Below are positions 17,986-27,793 of a DNA stretch of 64,000 nucleotides, in pieces (within the stretch, counting starts at the first letter, position 1; every line of letters starts with the position of its first letter). The stretch is from Chitinophagaceae bacterium UBA4407 (GTDB lineage: Bacteria > Bacteroidota > Bacteroidia > Chitinophagales > Chitinophagaceae), in contig DGQT01000010.1 of NCBI GenBank assembly GCA_002390845.1, positions 12,583 through 76,582 of the forward strand. Reading direction: 5' to 3'. A program made the position numbers and the translations under genes. Below the pieces are notes generated by a model. The model did no database searches. It was not told the DNA's origin and worked only from the letters and a program-made list of their open reading frames with translations.

Positions 17986-18627
17986 CTACAAATCCAGGTT
18001 AAAACCTTTTAGTTCCCTGAAATGGCCGTTGAGCTGTATTCTTTCTTTCAGCGATTCTATGCCTGCCGCCACAGTTAAAGTTTTCTGTAAATGCCTTTTC
18101 AGGTATTCGAGCCGTTGGTCTTCACGAAAAAGGCCCAGCAACTCGTATTCTTCCTGAAGTGATAGCCCGGCATGATGTGCCATATCGTAACTTAATAATT
18201 GTGCATCCGCTTTTTTTAAGTCTTTACTTACTTTAAGCAGCTGGTGCAATTCGCGAACTGATGCAAGTACATAGCGTAAGAGGTTTTCCGGCGGATTCAT
18301 TTCGTTGGCAAGATGTTTTACAATTGCTCCACTGAACAATTTATCCGGTACCTGTTTAATGATTTCAAGTATCCTGAAAATACCGGTACCTTCCACACGT
18401 ATATCCATCTTTCCATCTTCGTACACTTCCACAATTTCGGTTATGCCAAGCAAAGTACCCAGTTCGCCAATATGGCTGTTAATTACGGGCGGCACGCCAA
18501 AGAATTTTTTTTCGGCGTAGCACTCAGTTATAAGCTGTTTGTAACGCTCTTCAAATATGTGCAGGTTAATTGATTCGCCCGGGTAAACAACAATGCTTAA
18601 TGGAAATATTGGAATAAAATTCGTCAT
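17986..18627 (-). CDS. LON N-terminal (substrate-binding) domain protein
   Basis: 213 aa made of a stand-alone LON substrate-binding domain without ATPase or protease parts. The N-terminal FPLSIVVYPGESINLHIFEERYKQLI is the typical PUA-like start, followed by GTLLGITEIVEVYEDG and a helical C-terminal half. Such proteins are common in Bacteroidota; substrate and partner are unknown. It is 22 bp upstream of nothing on its own strand but follows the glycosyltransferase gene by 22 bp, so the two are probably co-transcribed. Confidence 0.88.
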   Translation of the reverse strand: MTNFIPIFPLSIVVYPGESINLHIFEERYKQLITECYAEKKFFGVPPVINSHIGELGTLLGITEIVEVYEDGKMDIRVEGTGIFRILEIIKQVPDKLFSGAIVKHLANEMNPPENLLRYVLASVRELHQLLKVSKDLKKADAQLLSYDMAHHAGLSLQEEYELLGLFREDQRLEYLKRHLQKTLTVAAGIESLKERIQLNGHFRELKGFNLDL

Positions 18628-18649
18628 GGCCTAAGATAAAAAATATTGC

Positions 18650-19405
18650 TTAACTGTTTTCACTTTTATACATTTTGTAAAGCAGGTTGTATTTAAGCCA
18701 GGTGTAATAAGCGTTCATTTTGGCAACCTGCAAACCTGTGTAACCATCTAAAAACCCCAGCTTAAAAATATAGCCCGAAATAAAACCTGCCAGCGGAGAC
18801 AGAAAACGTTTAAAGAAATTGGCTCTTTTACCCTGCTCAAAAAAATGCTGCGCCTGAAGCCGCGCATACTGCTGTAGTTTAAGCCGGAATTCGGGCAGGC
18901 TGTTTATGGTATAATGCTCAAGAAAACCTGGTAGCACTTCTTTTTCGTTGCCATCGGCAGAAAGGCTTTCGTGGACCATAGCATCATCCCATGCAGCAAA
19001 ATTTTTGTTGTAAATACGATAAGTGGTATCGGAGCCCCATTCGCCGAAACGCAAAAGGGTGCTGCCCAAATAATTTCTACGCCTGCAGCCGTATATTACT
19101 TTTGCTTCAGGTTCAGCCAGTTTTTTAATTGTTTCAGCCAGCTTCTTTGAAATTCTTTCATCGGCATCTAAAGCAAAAATCCATTCGTGCTTTGCTTGTA
19201 CTGCTCCCGCATTGCGTGCATTGCCATACCCCTGCCAATCAATAAAATGTAATGATGCTTTTGCCTGTGCCGCAATTTCCTGGGTACCATCCTTACTGCC
19301 GGAATCAACAACAATAATATCATTGCTCAGGAGTTCGGCACTCTTAATACAGGCGGCAATATTGCCTGCCTCATTTTTCGCTATGATAACCACTGATACC
19401 AGCAT
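18650..19405 (-). CDS. Family 2 glycosyltransferase (lipid A/LPS-core type)
   Basis: 251 aa, GT-A fold. N-terminal VSVVIIAKNEAGNIAACI, DSGSKDGT and the metal-binding FALDADERIS mark family GT2; the C-terminal LGFLDGYTGLQVAKMNAYYTWLKY is the pattern seen in WaaE/KdtX-like LPS core transferases. Probably acts at the cytoplasmic face of the inner membrane. Donor and acceptor cannot be inferred. Lies directly upstream of the LON-domain gene on the same strand. Confidence 0.88.
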   Translation of the reverse strand: MLVSVVIIAKNEAGNIAACIKSAELLSNDIIVVDSGSKDGTQEIAAQAKASLHFIDWQGYGNARNAGAVQAKHEWIFALDADERISKKLAETIKKLAEPEAKVIYGCRRRNYLGSTLLRFGEWGSDTTYRIYNKNFAAWDDAMVHESLSADGNEKEVLPGFLEHYTINSLPEFRLKLQQYARLQAQHFFEQGKRANFFKRFLSPLAGFISGYIFKLGFLDGYTGLQVAKMNAYYTWLKYNLLYKMYKSENS

Positions 19406-19668
19406 TTATTCAAAAAAGTTATAACGTGTGCAAATATGATACCTGCTATCGAGTAACCCAAATTTGCTATATTAAATATGATTTTTTTATGCAAAAAACC
19501 GTTCATCTGTTACAGTTATTAAATTGCCGGGTTTATATTCATCACAGGGGGTTCAATAGCTGAAGACACGGGCGGATCATTTCTGTTTGGCCTTATTACA
19601 AAATTACCAGCCACGGCAATTATTGATAAACTACATTTATAGCACAATATTGTTTTACAATTTTAACT

Positions 19669-20559
19669 ATGGAACTTTTACAACAACTGCAACAAGGTAA
19701 TATAAAAGTTTTGTCCCGCATTATTTCGCTTGTAGAAAATGAGGCAGGTGCTTATTACGATATACTTAAACAGTTGCCCGCTTGTGGTACAAAGATTACC
19801 GGAATTACGGGACCACCAGGTGCTGGCAAAAGCACTTTAGTGGACAGCCTGATTGGTGCATACGTTGCACAGGGAAAAAAAATTGGCGTACTCTGTGTAG
19901 ATCCTTCTTCACCTTTTAACCTGGGTGCGTTATTAGGCGACAGGATAAGGATGAGTGGATGGTACAACCACCCAAATGTATTTATACGCTCTCTTTCTGC
20001 ACGAGGCAGTTTGGGGGGGCTGCACCCCAAGATCATTGAGATTACCGATGTAATGAAAGCTGCACCGTTCGATCATATTATTGTTGAAACGGTAGGCGTA
20101 GGCCAAAGCGAAGTAGAAATTGCAGGACTTGCAGATACAACTGTTGTTGTAGTAGTACCCGAAGGCGGAGATGAAGTACAAACCATGAAAGCCGGGCTGA
20201 TGGAGATTGCAGATATATTTGTTGTAAATAAAGCTGACCGCCCCGGGGCCGATGCTTATATAAAAAACCTGCGGCAGATGCTGGCACCCGCATTTAACCG
20301 TACACCGAATACAGTTGCCATCTTAAAAACCATTGCATTGCAAAAGCAGGGCATAAAAGAATTGTGCGAAGCCATAACCACGCACCAGTTGCAAAACCAA
20401 ACCAATGAAAAAAAATCGTGGTTGCTTGCCGATAAGGCCTATCACCTGGTGCAGCAGCATAAAATGAAAGCAATAAAAAAAGAAGATCTTAAAAAAGAAA
20501 TTGAGCAGCAAACCGGCCCTTTTAACCTTTACAGGTTTGTTGAAAAATATTACAACTGA
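19669..20559 (+). CDS. meaB: Methylmalonyl-CoA mutase-associated GTPase
   Basis: G3E-family P-loop GTPase that protects and reloads B12-dependent methylmalonyl-CoA mutase. 296 aa. Walker A GPPGAGKST (about residues 47-55), VDPSSPF switch, ETVGVGQSE (G3 region) and NKADRPGAD (G4) are all present. The mutase genes themselves are not in the window. The 263-bp gap before it holds no recognisable gene. Confidence 0.92.
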   Translation: MELLQQLQQGNIKVLSRIISLVENEAGAYYDILKQLPACGTKITGITGPPGAGKSTLVDSLIGAYVAQGKKIGVLCVDPSSPFNLGALLGDRIRMSGWYNHPNVFIRSLSARGSLGGLHPKIIEITDVMKAAPFDHIIVETVGVGQSEVEIAGLADTTVVVVVPEGGDEVQTMKAGLMEIADIFVVNKADRPGADAYIKNLRQMLAPAFNRTPNTVAILKTIALQKQGIKELCEAITTHQLQNQTNEKKSWLLADKAYHLVQQHKMKAIKKEDLKKEIEQQTGPFNLYRFVEKYYN

Positions 20560-20819
20560 TTTTTTTGGCCCGGCGCGGGAAGCCTTGATTTAGCTTTTCT
20601 TGCGTCGCACTCTTCGGCTGGCGAACCTATACGGAGCTGTGCGTAGATTAGCGTAGGTATGTTTGTACATGCAGATTAATGATTAACAGGCTAGGGGTAT
20701 GCACTTAGGGCTGTAAGCAAAATACAAAGGCTGGTAGCTCAGTGCTCATGCATTTACTGCCGTACAAGTGTGCGACGCAAGAATGCATGATAGTAGTAAT
20801 GCAGCCTGTAACAAAAAAG
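20560..20819. repeat. Interspersed inverted-arm repeat, element E9
   Basis: Left arm 20560-20622 begins right at the meaB stop (T-run, GGCCCGGC, TTGCGTCGCACTCTT). Right arm 20761-20819 has GTACAAGTGTGCGACGCAAG and a GCCTGTAACAAAAAA tip. It occupies the space between convergent genes. Confidence 0.83.
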
Positions 20820-20854
20820 ATCTTTGTATTTTTCTGAGCAGCTATTAATAAAAA

Positions 20855-21628
20855 TTACTCACCTGCAAGCCATTGTTTAAAACTTGCAGAACGTTCTGTA
20901 CTAACAATGGTTTCGTATTTTGTTGGCGGGTTTAATTTTATGAGCACTCTTGCTTTTGAATAACTCACCATTTCGGCAATGGCCTGGTAGCTTACGATAA
21001 ACTGGCGGTTAATTCGAAAGAAATTTTTAGGATTGATAAGATGTTCCAGTTCATCGAGATTGTTATCGATTGGGTAGCGTTTTGCATCTTTCATTACTGC
21101 AAAGTTGGCTTTGTTCTCTGTATAGAAATAAGCTATATCGTGCGATTCGATGGTTTTTATATGCTCTCCAAAACGAATTACAAACCGTTCTTTATACTTG
21201 CCCGAGGGCTTGGTTAATGCTGACAACATCTTTTCGAAATTTCCTACCGGGAAATGGTGTGCGGCACTGTGTTTTCTAAACCTTTCTATGGCCTGGCTGA
21301 GTTCTTCTTTTTTTACTGGTTTTAGCAGGTAGTGAATACTGTTTAACTTAAAAGCTTCGAGGGCATACTGGTCGTAAGCAGTTATAAAAATAATGGGGCA
21401 ATCTATTTTTACCTGTTTAAAGATCTCGAAGCTTGATCCATCTGCAAGATGGATATCTGCGAAAATAAGATTGGGTAATGGATTTGAATTAAACCATTTT
21501 ACCGCAGCCGTAATACTTGCAACAGCTTCTATTATGTCTGCTTCGGGCATAAGCTCTTCCACCATTTTGTATAACCTTTTGGCAGCGGCTGCCTCGTCTT
21601 CAATAATAAGAATTCTTATTCGGTTCAT
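20855..21628 (-). CDS. LytTR-family response regulator
   Basis: 257 aa. N-terminal receiver domain with acidic pocket IIEDE (residues 8-12), phosphoacceptor Asp58 in FADIHLADG and the conserved lysine in LLKPVKKEEL. The C-terminal LytTR DNA-binding domain (from about residue 150) has FRINRQFIVS. The start codon overlaps the stop of the upstream propeller kinase by 4 bp, so the two form a translationally coupled two-component pair. Targets are unknown; the adjacent redox/YceI genes are candidates. Confidence 0.93.
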   Translation of the reverse strand: MNRIRILIIEDEAAAAKRLYKMVEELMPEADIIEAVASITAAVKWFNSNPLPNLIFADIHLADGSSFEIFKQVKIDCPIIFITAYDQYALEAFKLNSIHYLLKPVKKEELSQAIERFRKHSAAHHFPVGNFEKMLSALTKPSGKYKERFVIRFGEHIKTIESHDIAYFYTENKANFAVMKDAKRYPIDNNLDELEHLINPKNFFRINRQFIVSYQAIAEMVSYSKARVLIKLNPPTKYETIVSTERSASFKQWLAGE

Positions 21629-24522
21629 TGTTTTATGAGGGGTAATTTAACTGTAAAAAAATGGTTATCGTTATCTACTGTTACTGTTCTTCCACAAAGT
21701 AGTTCATACCTTTTTTGTATGTTCTGCAAACCCATACTGCTACCTTTTTCCGGTTGAAATTTTGCCATGATATTGTTACGTACCACCAGTTGCTCGGTAT
21801 CGTTGATAAAAAGCTCTATTTGTAATGGATTTTCTGCTGATACAACATTATGTTTAACAGCATTCTCGAAAAGAAGTTGAAGTGCAAGGGGTACTACAAA
21901 ATAGGTTTTCTGTTGTTGCAGGCTGATGGACATGGCAATCTGCAGCGCATTACCATATCGCTTCTGTTGAATAAAAAAATAATCGTTTAAGATATTAATT
22001 TCTTCCTCAAGGCTTATGAAATCTTTTTCTTTATGCATTACAATACTGCGGTAAAAGTCTGACAGATGTTCTACATAAATAACCGCTTTGTCGGGGTTGT
22101 CTTCTATTTCTGAGATAAGTGTATTAAAGCTGTTAAAAAGAAAATGAGGGTTTATCTGGTTACGCAGTGTTTCTAACTGAGATTGTATTTTTTCTCTTTC
22201 GAGGTTATTGTATTTTTCTATAGCAGATTCTCGCTGTTTAATAATAAAAAAGATTATAGCAGCGAGTATTATTACTGATAATATAATAAACCAAAGCTGC
22301 TGCCAGAATGGTTCTTTAATGGTAAAGGTAAAACCAGCTTCGGAGGCCAATGAAAAATCCTGGTTCAATGAAACCCGAACCCTGAAAGTATAGACACCTG
22401 GTGGAAGCTGGGGGAAATTTTGAACGTGATCATTTGTACTTACCCATTCTTTTTCATATCCTTCAAGTTTATACTGGTACTGTATCTTATCTGGCTGAGA
22501 GTAAAACAGCCCGGTATAAAAAAAACTGATATTGTTTTCATCGGATGCAAATGAACAGCCGCTTTGTATTGTTGTGTCTGTTAAAAACAACTGAATTTTA
22601 TCTATTACAATGGATGGTTTTTGCTGAAGCTGAAAAGGAGTCTGGTATTTATAGATGGTATAGCCATTTGCAAAATAAATATTTCCCAGTTCGTCTTTGG
22701 TAAAAGTATTAAGGTCCTGGTTAATATTGTTAAGGCCCTGTTCTTCATTCAGGTAACTGATATTGCCAGTGTTTGTGTTCACCAAATCTATACCATCCTT
22801 ATTGGCAGCTAGCAGGTAATTACCAGAGATTGCAAGAGAAGTAATATTAAGGTCGCTTAATCCCTGAGCTATGCCAAAACTTGTAAAATTTTTCCCGTTA
22901 AATTTAATTATGCCATTATTAAAAGTACTGAACCACAAATTACCCTGATTATCTTCTACAATTTTATATACTACTTCATTGTTTATCTGCCCCGGCTTAT
23001 TAAAATGTGTAAATGTGTTATTATCTAAAAGGATAACACCTTTACCATCAGTAGCAAACCATGTCCTGTTTTTTGAATCGGTAAGTATATCATAAACATA
23101 TTTACTGCCCAGGTTTTTATCATCAGCATAATTGCTGCATTTGAATGTTTGGTTAATACTCTTATCTGTATCAGACCCTTTGCAGGAAACAGCTCCCTCC
23201 AGGCTTGCGATCCATATTAAATTGTTTTTGCCTGATATAGAAAGTATGCTCCCATTTATTAGTAAGGGGTCTTCTATAATAGACCGGTGTTTGCCGGTTA
23301 ACGGATCAAGGATAATCAGGCCACTGCCCATGGTACCAATCCATATATTTCCTTTTTCATCCTGAAATAAAGAGGTGATATCAGATTGTGGCGCAATAGA
23401 ATTGATTGTAAATTCATTTTCTTTCAGGCTGCCATCGGGTAATTTAGATAAATGAACAAGCTTTTGTTTCTTATTAAACCACAGGTCGCCGTTTTTTGCG
23501 TACAGCAATGCATGCAGATCATCATAACTGTCTGACTTAAATGCGTAAACAGGCTGAAGCTCGCTGCCAACAGTACGCATCAACTGGTTATTACCTGCTG
23601 CCCATACATTCCCTTCCCGGTCCCTTAACAGGCAAGACACTTTTCTCAACCTCTCATCTTTATACTGAAGTGTGGTGATTTTATTGTCTGCATTACTGTT
23701 AAATACCAGCAGGCCCCTGTCTTCCGTAGCAATAAAAACATTGGAAGATATTGCCATTACTGCATTAACCTGGCCATATTGCCAGGGTTCTGATGGCAAA
23801 CTATCAGGTAACTTTGTATTATAATATTGAACACCGCCATCCTGCATACCCAACCATACATGCAGCGCATCTGCAGTAAAAAGGCACCGCACAATATTAT
23901 CGGGCAAACCATCTTTTGTAGTAAACGACTTTACTACTTTATTTTTTTCATTGGCACTGCAAATATTAATACCGTGATCTGTTGCTGCAATAACATTGCT
24001 AAACTGTGTTACAGTTATATCATAAACAAAATTATCAGTAAGGCCATCATCGGTATTAATATTATAAAGATTATTGTTTTTTAAATAATACAAACCTTCT
24101 CCTGCTGTAGCAATCCATATAACACCGTCCTGATCTGAAAGTATTTTTGAAATGGCAACTTTTGGAAACCCTTCTTTTAATGATAATAATGCAATCTGGT
24201 TATTTTGTAGTTTGCCAATATTGCCATTATTAAACCCAACTAATATTTCATTTCCTGAAATCGCACAAATAGCTGTTACATTATCCGTAACATCTTTTTC
24301 TTTATCCAGTTTCTTAAAATTTATACCATCAAAACGATACAACCCTTTTGTTGTACCAACCAGAATATATCCCTGCTTTACCTGAAAAAGCGTATTAATA
24401 CGTGGCTGCTCCTGGTACTCATCTGTAAGCGTGTAAATTCTGGTGCCGGGCATTTGTGCAAAAGAACTTCCGACGATACAACAGAAAAAAAGTAAAATAA
24501 TATTTTGTAATATTCTATGCAT
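21625..24522 (-). CDS. Two-component propeller sensor histidine kinase (LytS type)
   Basis: 965 aa. Signal peptide, then about 14 short Reg_prop-type repeats (patterns such as GLYRFDG, GNIWIGTMGSGL, GNLWFSTFNNGI) forming periplasmic propellers, a Y_Y_Y domain (YEKEWVSTNDH to YTFRVRVS), one membrane helix near residue 750 (LWFIILSVIILAAIIFFII), and a His_kinase domain with NPHFLFNSFNTL plus a HATPase with FENAVKHN. It senses an extracytoplasmic signal and phosphorylates the LytTR regulator. The start touches the stop of YceI, suggesting one operon from 25091 down. Confidence 0.92.
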   Translation of the reverse strand: MHRILQNIILLFFCCIVGSSFAQMPGTRIYTLTDEYQEQPRINTLFQVKQGYILVGTTKGLYRFDGINFKKLDKEKDVTDNVTAICAISGNEILVGFNNGNIGKLQNNQIALLSLKEGFPKVAISKILSDQDGVIWIATAGEGLYYLKNNNLYNINTDDGLTDNFVYDITVTQFSNVIAATDHGINICSANEKNKVVKSFTTKDGLPDNIVRCLFTADALHVWLGMQDGGVQYYNTKLPDSLPSEPWQYGQVNAVMAISSNVFIATEDRGLLVFNSNADNKITTLQYKDERLRKVSCLLRDREGNVWAAGNNQLMRTVGSELQPVYAFKSDSYDDLHALLYAKNGDLWFNKKQKLVHLSKLPDGSLKENEFTINSIAPQSDITSLFQDEKGNIWIGTMGSGLIILDPLTGKHRSIIEDPLLINGSILSISGKNNLIWIASLEGAVSCKGSDTDKSINQTFKCSNYADDKNLGSKYVYDILTDSKNRTWFATDGKGVILLDNNTFTHFNKPGQINNEVVYKIVEDNQGNLWFSTFNNGIIKFNGKNFTSFGIAQGLSDLNITSLAISGNYLLAANKDGIDLVNTNTGNISYLNEEQGLNNINQDLNTFTKDELGNIYFANGYTIYKYQTPFQLQQKPSIVIDKIQLFLTDTTIQSGCSFASDENNISFFYTGLFYSQPDKIQYQYKLEGYEKEWVSTNDHVQNFPQLPPGVYTFRVRVSLNQDFSLASEAGFTFTIKEPFWQQLWFIILSVIILAAIIFFIIKQRESAIEKYNNLEREKIQSQLETLRNQINPHFLFNSFNTLISEIEDNPDKAVIYVEHLSDFYRSIVMHKEKDFISLEEEINILNDYFFIQQKRYGNALQIAMSISLQQQKTYFVVPLALQLLFENAVKHNVVSAENPLQIELFINDTEQLVVRNNIMAKFQPEKGSSMGLQNIQKRYELLCGRTVTVDNDNHFFTVKLPLIKQ

Positions 24523-25091
24523 CAGCGTGGTAACAGTGTGGCGGTTACCTCAACTTTAATTTCATTTGCAAGTTTTTGATAAACTACCCTTGGTATCGGA
24601 ATATCATAATCACTCAACAGTAAAGTAAAATTTGATGTAACTAAAATCTTATGGTTGCTTACGGTTAGTTTCGATTTTATAATTCTTTCATGGGTTACCC
24701 CATGAATAGTAAAATTACCTTTTGCCCTAACTTCATACACTCCGTCCACTGTCAAATCCTGGTCTTCAATTATTTTTCCATTAAACCTGGCCGTAGGATA
24801 TTTATCCGATTCCATATAGTTTTCATGAAAGTGCTGTTTTTGCAATGCAGTGTTGAAACCATCAAAAGAACGAATGTTAATTACAAAACCAAAAGTCCTT
24901 TTTTCATCGTCAATTATACCCACAAGATCTGTAGAAGATGCCCTGATCAATTCCAGCGGAGCATCTGAACGAAAAGAAGTTTTACCATTACTGGTTTGAA
25001 AAACAGCACCAGTTTGCGTAAATCCAGCCAAAGAAAAGATACATGTAACAAGACTGAACGTTGTAATTATAACAGGTTTGAATTTTACCAT
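24522..25091 (-). CDS. YceI-family periplasmic protein
   Basis: 189 aa with N-terminal signal sequence. YceI proteins are lipocalin-like barrels, some shown to bind polyprenyl quinones. Family signature parts are FDGFNTALQKQHFHENYMES followed by YPTARFNGKI and a C-terminal IPRVVYQKLANEIKVEV. The last base overlaps the kinase start. A second, more canonical YceI gene lies 2.1 kb upstream on the same strand, beyond the DUF5777 gene and solo arm E10. Confidence 0.88.
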   Translation of the reverse strand: MVKFKPVIITTFSLVTCIFSLAGFTQTGAVFQTSNGKTSFRSDAPLELIRASSTDLVGIIDDEKRTFGFVINIRSFDGFNTALQKQHFHENYMESDKYPTARFNGKIIEDQDLTVDGVYEVRAKGNFTIHGVTHERIIKSKLTVSNHKILVTSNFTLLLSDYDIPIPRVVYQKLANEIKVEVTATLLPR

Positions 25092-25220
25092 TGGGTCAAA
25101 AAAGTAATATTCAAACTTACCAATAAATGCATCATTAAACTACAGAAAATATTTATTCAATGGGTATTTAATTTAAAACGTGCTCACATATTTACGGCAA
25201 ACCAGCAATCATTTTTATTT

Positions 25221-25280
25221 ATTTTTTTAATACCAGCTTTAATTCTTATGGCATCCAGGTTGCGTCGCAATCACTTTATC
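25221..25280. repeat. Solo left arm E10 (core type C)
   Basis: T-run, ATACCAGC, TTATGGCATCCAGG and core TTGCGTCGCAATCACTT. Same outer and core type as E3. Found in the 259-bp gap between the DUF5777 and YceI genes, where I see no other feature. Confidence 0.75.
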
Positions 25281-25350
25281 TTTATATCTATAGTCATCTT
25301 CCCAAAGCGAATAGAAAGCCCCGCAAAAAATTCTATTTAAGTATATGCAA

Positions 25351-27204
25351 TTATTCTACGTTCTTTGGCTTTACAATAGTAAATACCCTTGCGATATTAA
25401 ACCCAAAGTGTATGTCTCCGTTCCCCCAACTACCACTGGTTTCATGCAAAAATGTTCGCTCCGTTGTGCCATAAGAATTGGTAAGCTGAAATTGGAATAC
25501 ATGGCCCCCTGTTTCCAGCTCGTAACCCACTGCAAAAGAATTGTAGGTACCCGGAAGTTTATAACCGGGCAACTGGTAATAATATTCGAGATTAAGATTT
25601 GAACGGGGCGTTAATCTAACTCTGATACCAGCGCCGATAGTAAACAAATCGTTCGGCACAGAACTATTTGGAACAATATTATAATGTACCATCGTGGGCA
25701 TTAACTGTACAGAAAGAGCATCACCAAACTTGCGCGCCAATAAAAGTTCATATGCAAAATGAAATCTGTCAGAATTATTAATTTTTACAGTTTGTGAAGA
25801 ATCGGTGTAATACCCTCCGTTCACAGGATCTTTCACACCTATATCCTTTGTTTCCCGTAATGAATTATACATTACCGAAGATAAAGCTGTAAGTGTAAAA
25901 GGCACAGTTTTTTCACCTGAAGACTGTTGTATAATTTTATACTTTATAAATCCGTCATATTCTTTAAGTGAAGGATTTACAAGGCCACCGGCACTTCTGC
26001 CACCCCCTATTGTAAGCCTGTTGGTAATACCATAATCCGCACCAATTCTCATAGATGCCTGGTCTAATCCAAATACATTGTAAAAACCTGTATTAAGTTT
26101 ACCAAACCGGTGCGTCACCTTTAAATCCAGTACGCCTTTTTGTGTAGTTTCAACAGTATGACCATTAATAAGCCTGGTTGTGGTAAAAGTTGCCTGCGTA
26201 TATTGTATGGGTTCTTTCTCTTTTGCAACTGCAACCTGGGCTGTATCATAAACAGGTGCTGCGTGAACATTATTATTGCTAAGCCTTGAATAATCTTTTG
26301 GTTTTTTAATCGAAAAAACCCTTGATATATTAAATCCTAAATGCAGGTTATCAAGGTTAAACGGATTTTTTGTTTCTGTAACAGCAGTGCGCTCTGTTAT
26401 ACCGGTAGAATTACTGATATTAAACTGGAAAACATGCCCTCCTGTTTCTATTTCATACCCTATTGATAAAGGATTGTAAGAACCTGGCAGCTTATAATCA
26501 GGTAACTGGTAATAATATTCAGCAATAATACCAGTACGTTTTGACAGTTTAAGCCTTGCGCCAATACCAATCGAAAGCAGTTTTGAAGGAGCAGAATTAT
26601 CTTTTAAAATACTAGGGTTATTAATAACCATGGTAGGCATTAACTGCATTGAAAAGTTGCTGTTAAACTTCCTTGCAAGGAGTGCCTGAAAAGCATAAGA
26701 AAACTTGTCGCCTGTGCTTATTTTTATAGAGTCGTTTACCGGTTTTAAGGTTCGCAACATAGCAGAAGATACCAGCGTGAGCGACACAGGCATATTTGTT
26801 TTCCCGCTGGATTGCCATAATAATCTGTACTTTAAAAAAGCGTCATATTCTTTTTCATATGAACTTCTGCCCCCACCAATTGTAAGCCTGTTGGTTAACC
26901 CATAATCTCCACCAACCCTTATCGATATGGCATTATCCAAACCGAGCATATCATAGAAACCATCATCTGCAGTACTGAAACGGTGCGATAATTTAAAATC
27001 AAGCACACCTTTTTGCGCTGTTTCTACAGTGTGGCTATTGATTAATCTCCCGGTTTTAAAAGTAGCTTCGGTTAATTGGGTTTCACTTTTGATTTTTTTA
27101 TCCATTTCTGCATCAAGCAGTGAATCAAGATTTACATCCTGGGCAAAATTGTACAACGCCAGCAAAGATGAAACAACAATTAACAATATCCTTTTTTTGA
27201 ACAT
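25351..27204 (-). CDS. Duplicated DUF5777-type outer-membrane barrel protein
   Basis: 617 aa with a signal peptide (LLIVVSSLLALYNFAQ). It contains two clear copies of one beta-barrel domain: residues about 45-300 and 340-610. Matching segments include TGRLINSHTVETAQKG versus TTRLINGHTVETTQKG, YGLTNRLTIGGGRS versus YGITNRLTIGGGRS, YYQLPDYKLPGSYN versus YYQLPGYKLPGTYN, and ETGGHVFQFNISNS versus ETGGHVFQFQLTNS. Single-domain proteins of this family are the usual form, so this looks like an internal tandem duplication and fusion. Neighbouring YceI and cytochrome genes suggest an envelope redox or quinone-linked setting. Confidence 0.85.
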   Translation of the reverse strand: MFKKRILLIVVSSLLALYNFAQDVNLDSLLDAEMDKKIKSETQLTEATFKTGRLINSHTVETAQKGVLDFKLSHRFSTADDGFYDMLGLDNAISIRVGGDYGLTNRLTIGGGRSSYEKEYDAFLKYRLLWQSSGKTNMPVSLTLVSSAMLRTLKPVNDSIKISTGDKFSYAFQALLARKFNSNFSMQLMPTMVINNPSILKDNSAPSKLLSIGIGARLKLSKRTGIIAEYYYQLPDYKLPGSYNPLSIGYEIETGGHVFQFNISNSTGITERTAVTETKNPFNLDNLHLGFNISRVFSIKKPKDYSRLSNNNVHAAPVYDTAQVAVAKEKEPIQYTQATFTTTRLINGHTVETTQKGVLDLKVTHRFGKLNTGFYNVFGLDQASMRIGADYGITNRLTIGGGRSAGGLVNPSLKEYDGFIKYKIIQQSSGEKTVPFTLTALSSVMYNSLRETKDIGVKDPVNGGYYTDSSQTVKINNSDRFHFAYELLLARKFGDALSVQLMPTMVHYNIVPNSSVPNDLFTIGAGIRVRLTPRSNLNLEYYYQLPGYKLPGTYNSFAVGYELETGGHVFQFQLTNSYGTTERTFLHETSGSWGNGDIHFGFNIARVFTIVKPKNVE

Positions 27205-27225
27205 AAAAGAAATTTATAATAATAA

Positions 27226-27771
27226 CTACCTTTTATCATAATCACAATTCACCGTTATCTGTATGTCGTCTGAAAGTTTGCTTTGCACAAAAGACTGACC
27301 CATAACATGATAGTCTTTACGCTTTACTGTAAACGTTGATTGTATAGATACCTTGCCGTTTTTTACAGTTATTGTTCCCTTTGCGGTAACAGGTTTGGTT
27401 ACGTCCTTGACGCTAAGGTTGCCTGATACAGTAACTGTATAAACCCCATCTTTTGAAAAATTTATATCGGCCATATTGGTGATCTTTCCGGAAAAACCAG
27501 CTTTGGGGTATTTATCGGTTTCCATATAATTCTCATCATTAAAATGGTCTTCCATTGCGGCTTTTGCAAAATGAAAACTTTTAATTGCCACCTTAAAATC
27601 GAAACTTCCTGTGGCAGAGTTAAGCAGGCTTACAACTTCGTTATTATTGCCTTTTACATCTTCAAGATCTGTATGAGAATAAATACTGATGTTCCCATTC
27701 CTGGTTAGATAGTCTTGCGCATTTACATTAAATGCTGCAAGGATTAATATAACAACTGATAATGTTTTCAT
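27226..27771 (-). CDS. YceI-family periplasmic protein
   Basis: 181 aa: signal peptide (LSVVILILAAFNVNA), then a YceI barrel with FDFKVAIKSFHFAKAAMEDHF, NYMETDKYPKAGFSGKI and SKLSDDIQITV. Lies 21 bp upstream of the DUF5777 gene and follows the small cytochrome gene by 22 bp. The paralogue at 24522 is more divergent; the two are therefore not a recent duplication. Confidence 0.9.
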   Translation of the reverse strand: MKTLSVVILILAAFNVNAQDYLTRNGNISIYSHTDLEDVKGNNNEVVSLLNSATGSFDFKVAIKSFHFAKAAMEDHFNDENYMETDKYPKAGFSGKITNMADINFSKDGVYTVTVSGNLSVKDVTKPVTAKGTITVKNGKVSIQSTFTVKRKDYHVMGQSFVQSKLSDDIQITVNCDYDKR

Positions 27772-27793
27772 TTTAAATCTGATTTGTAATTAA

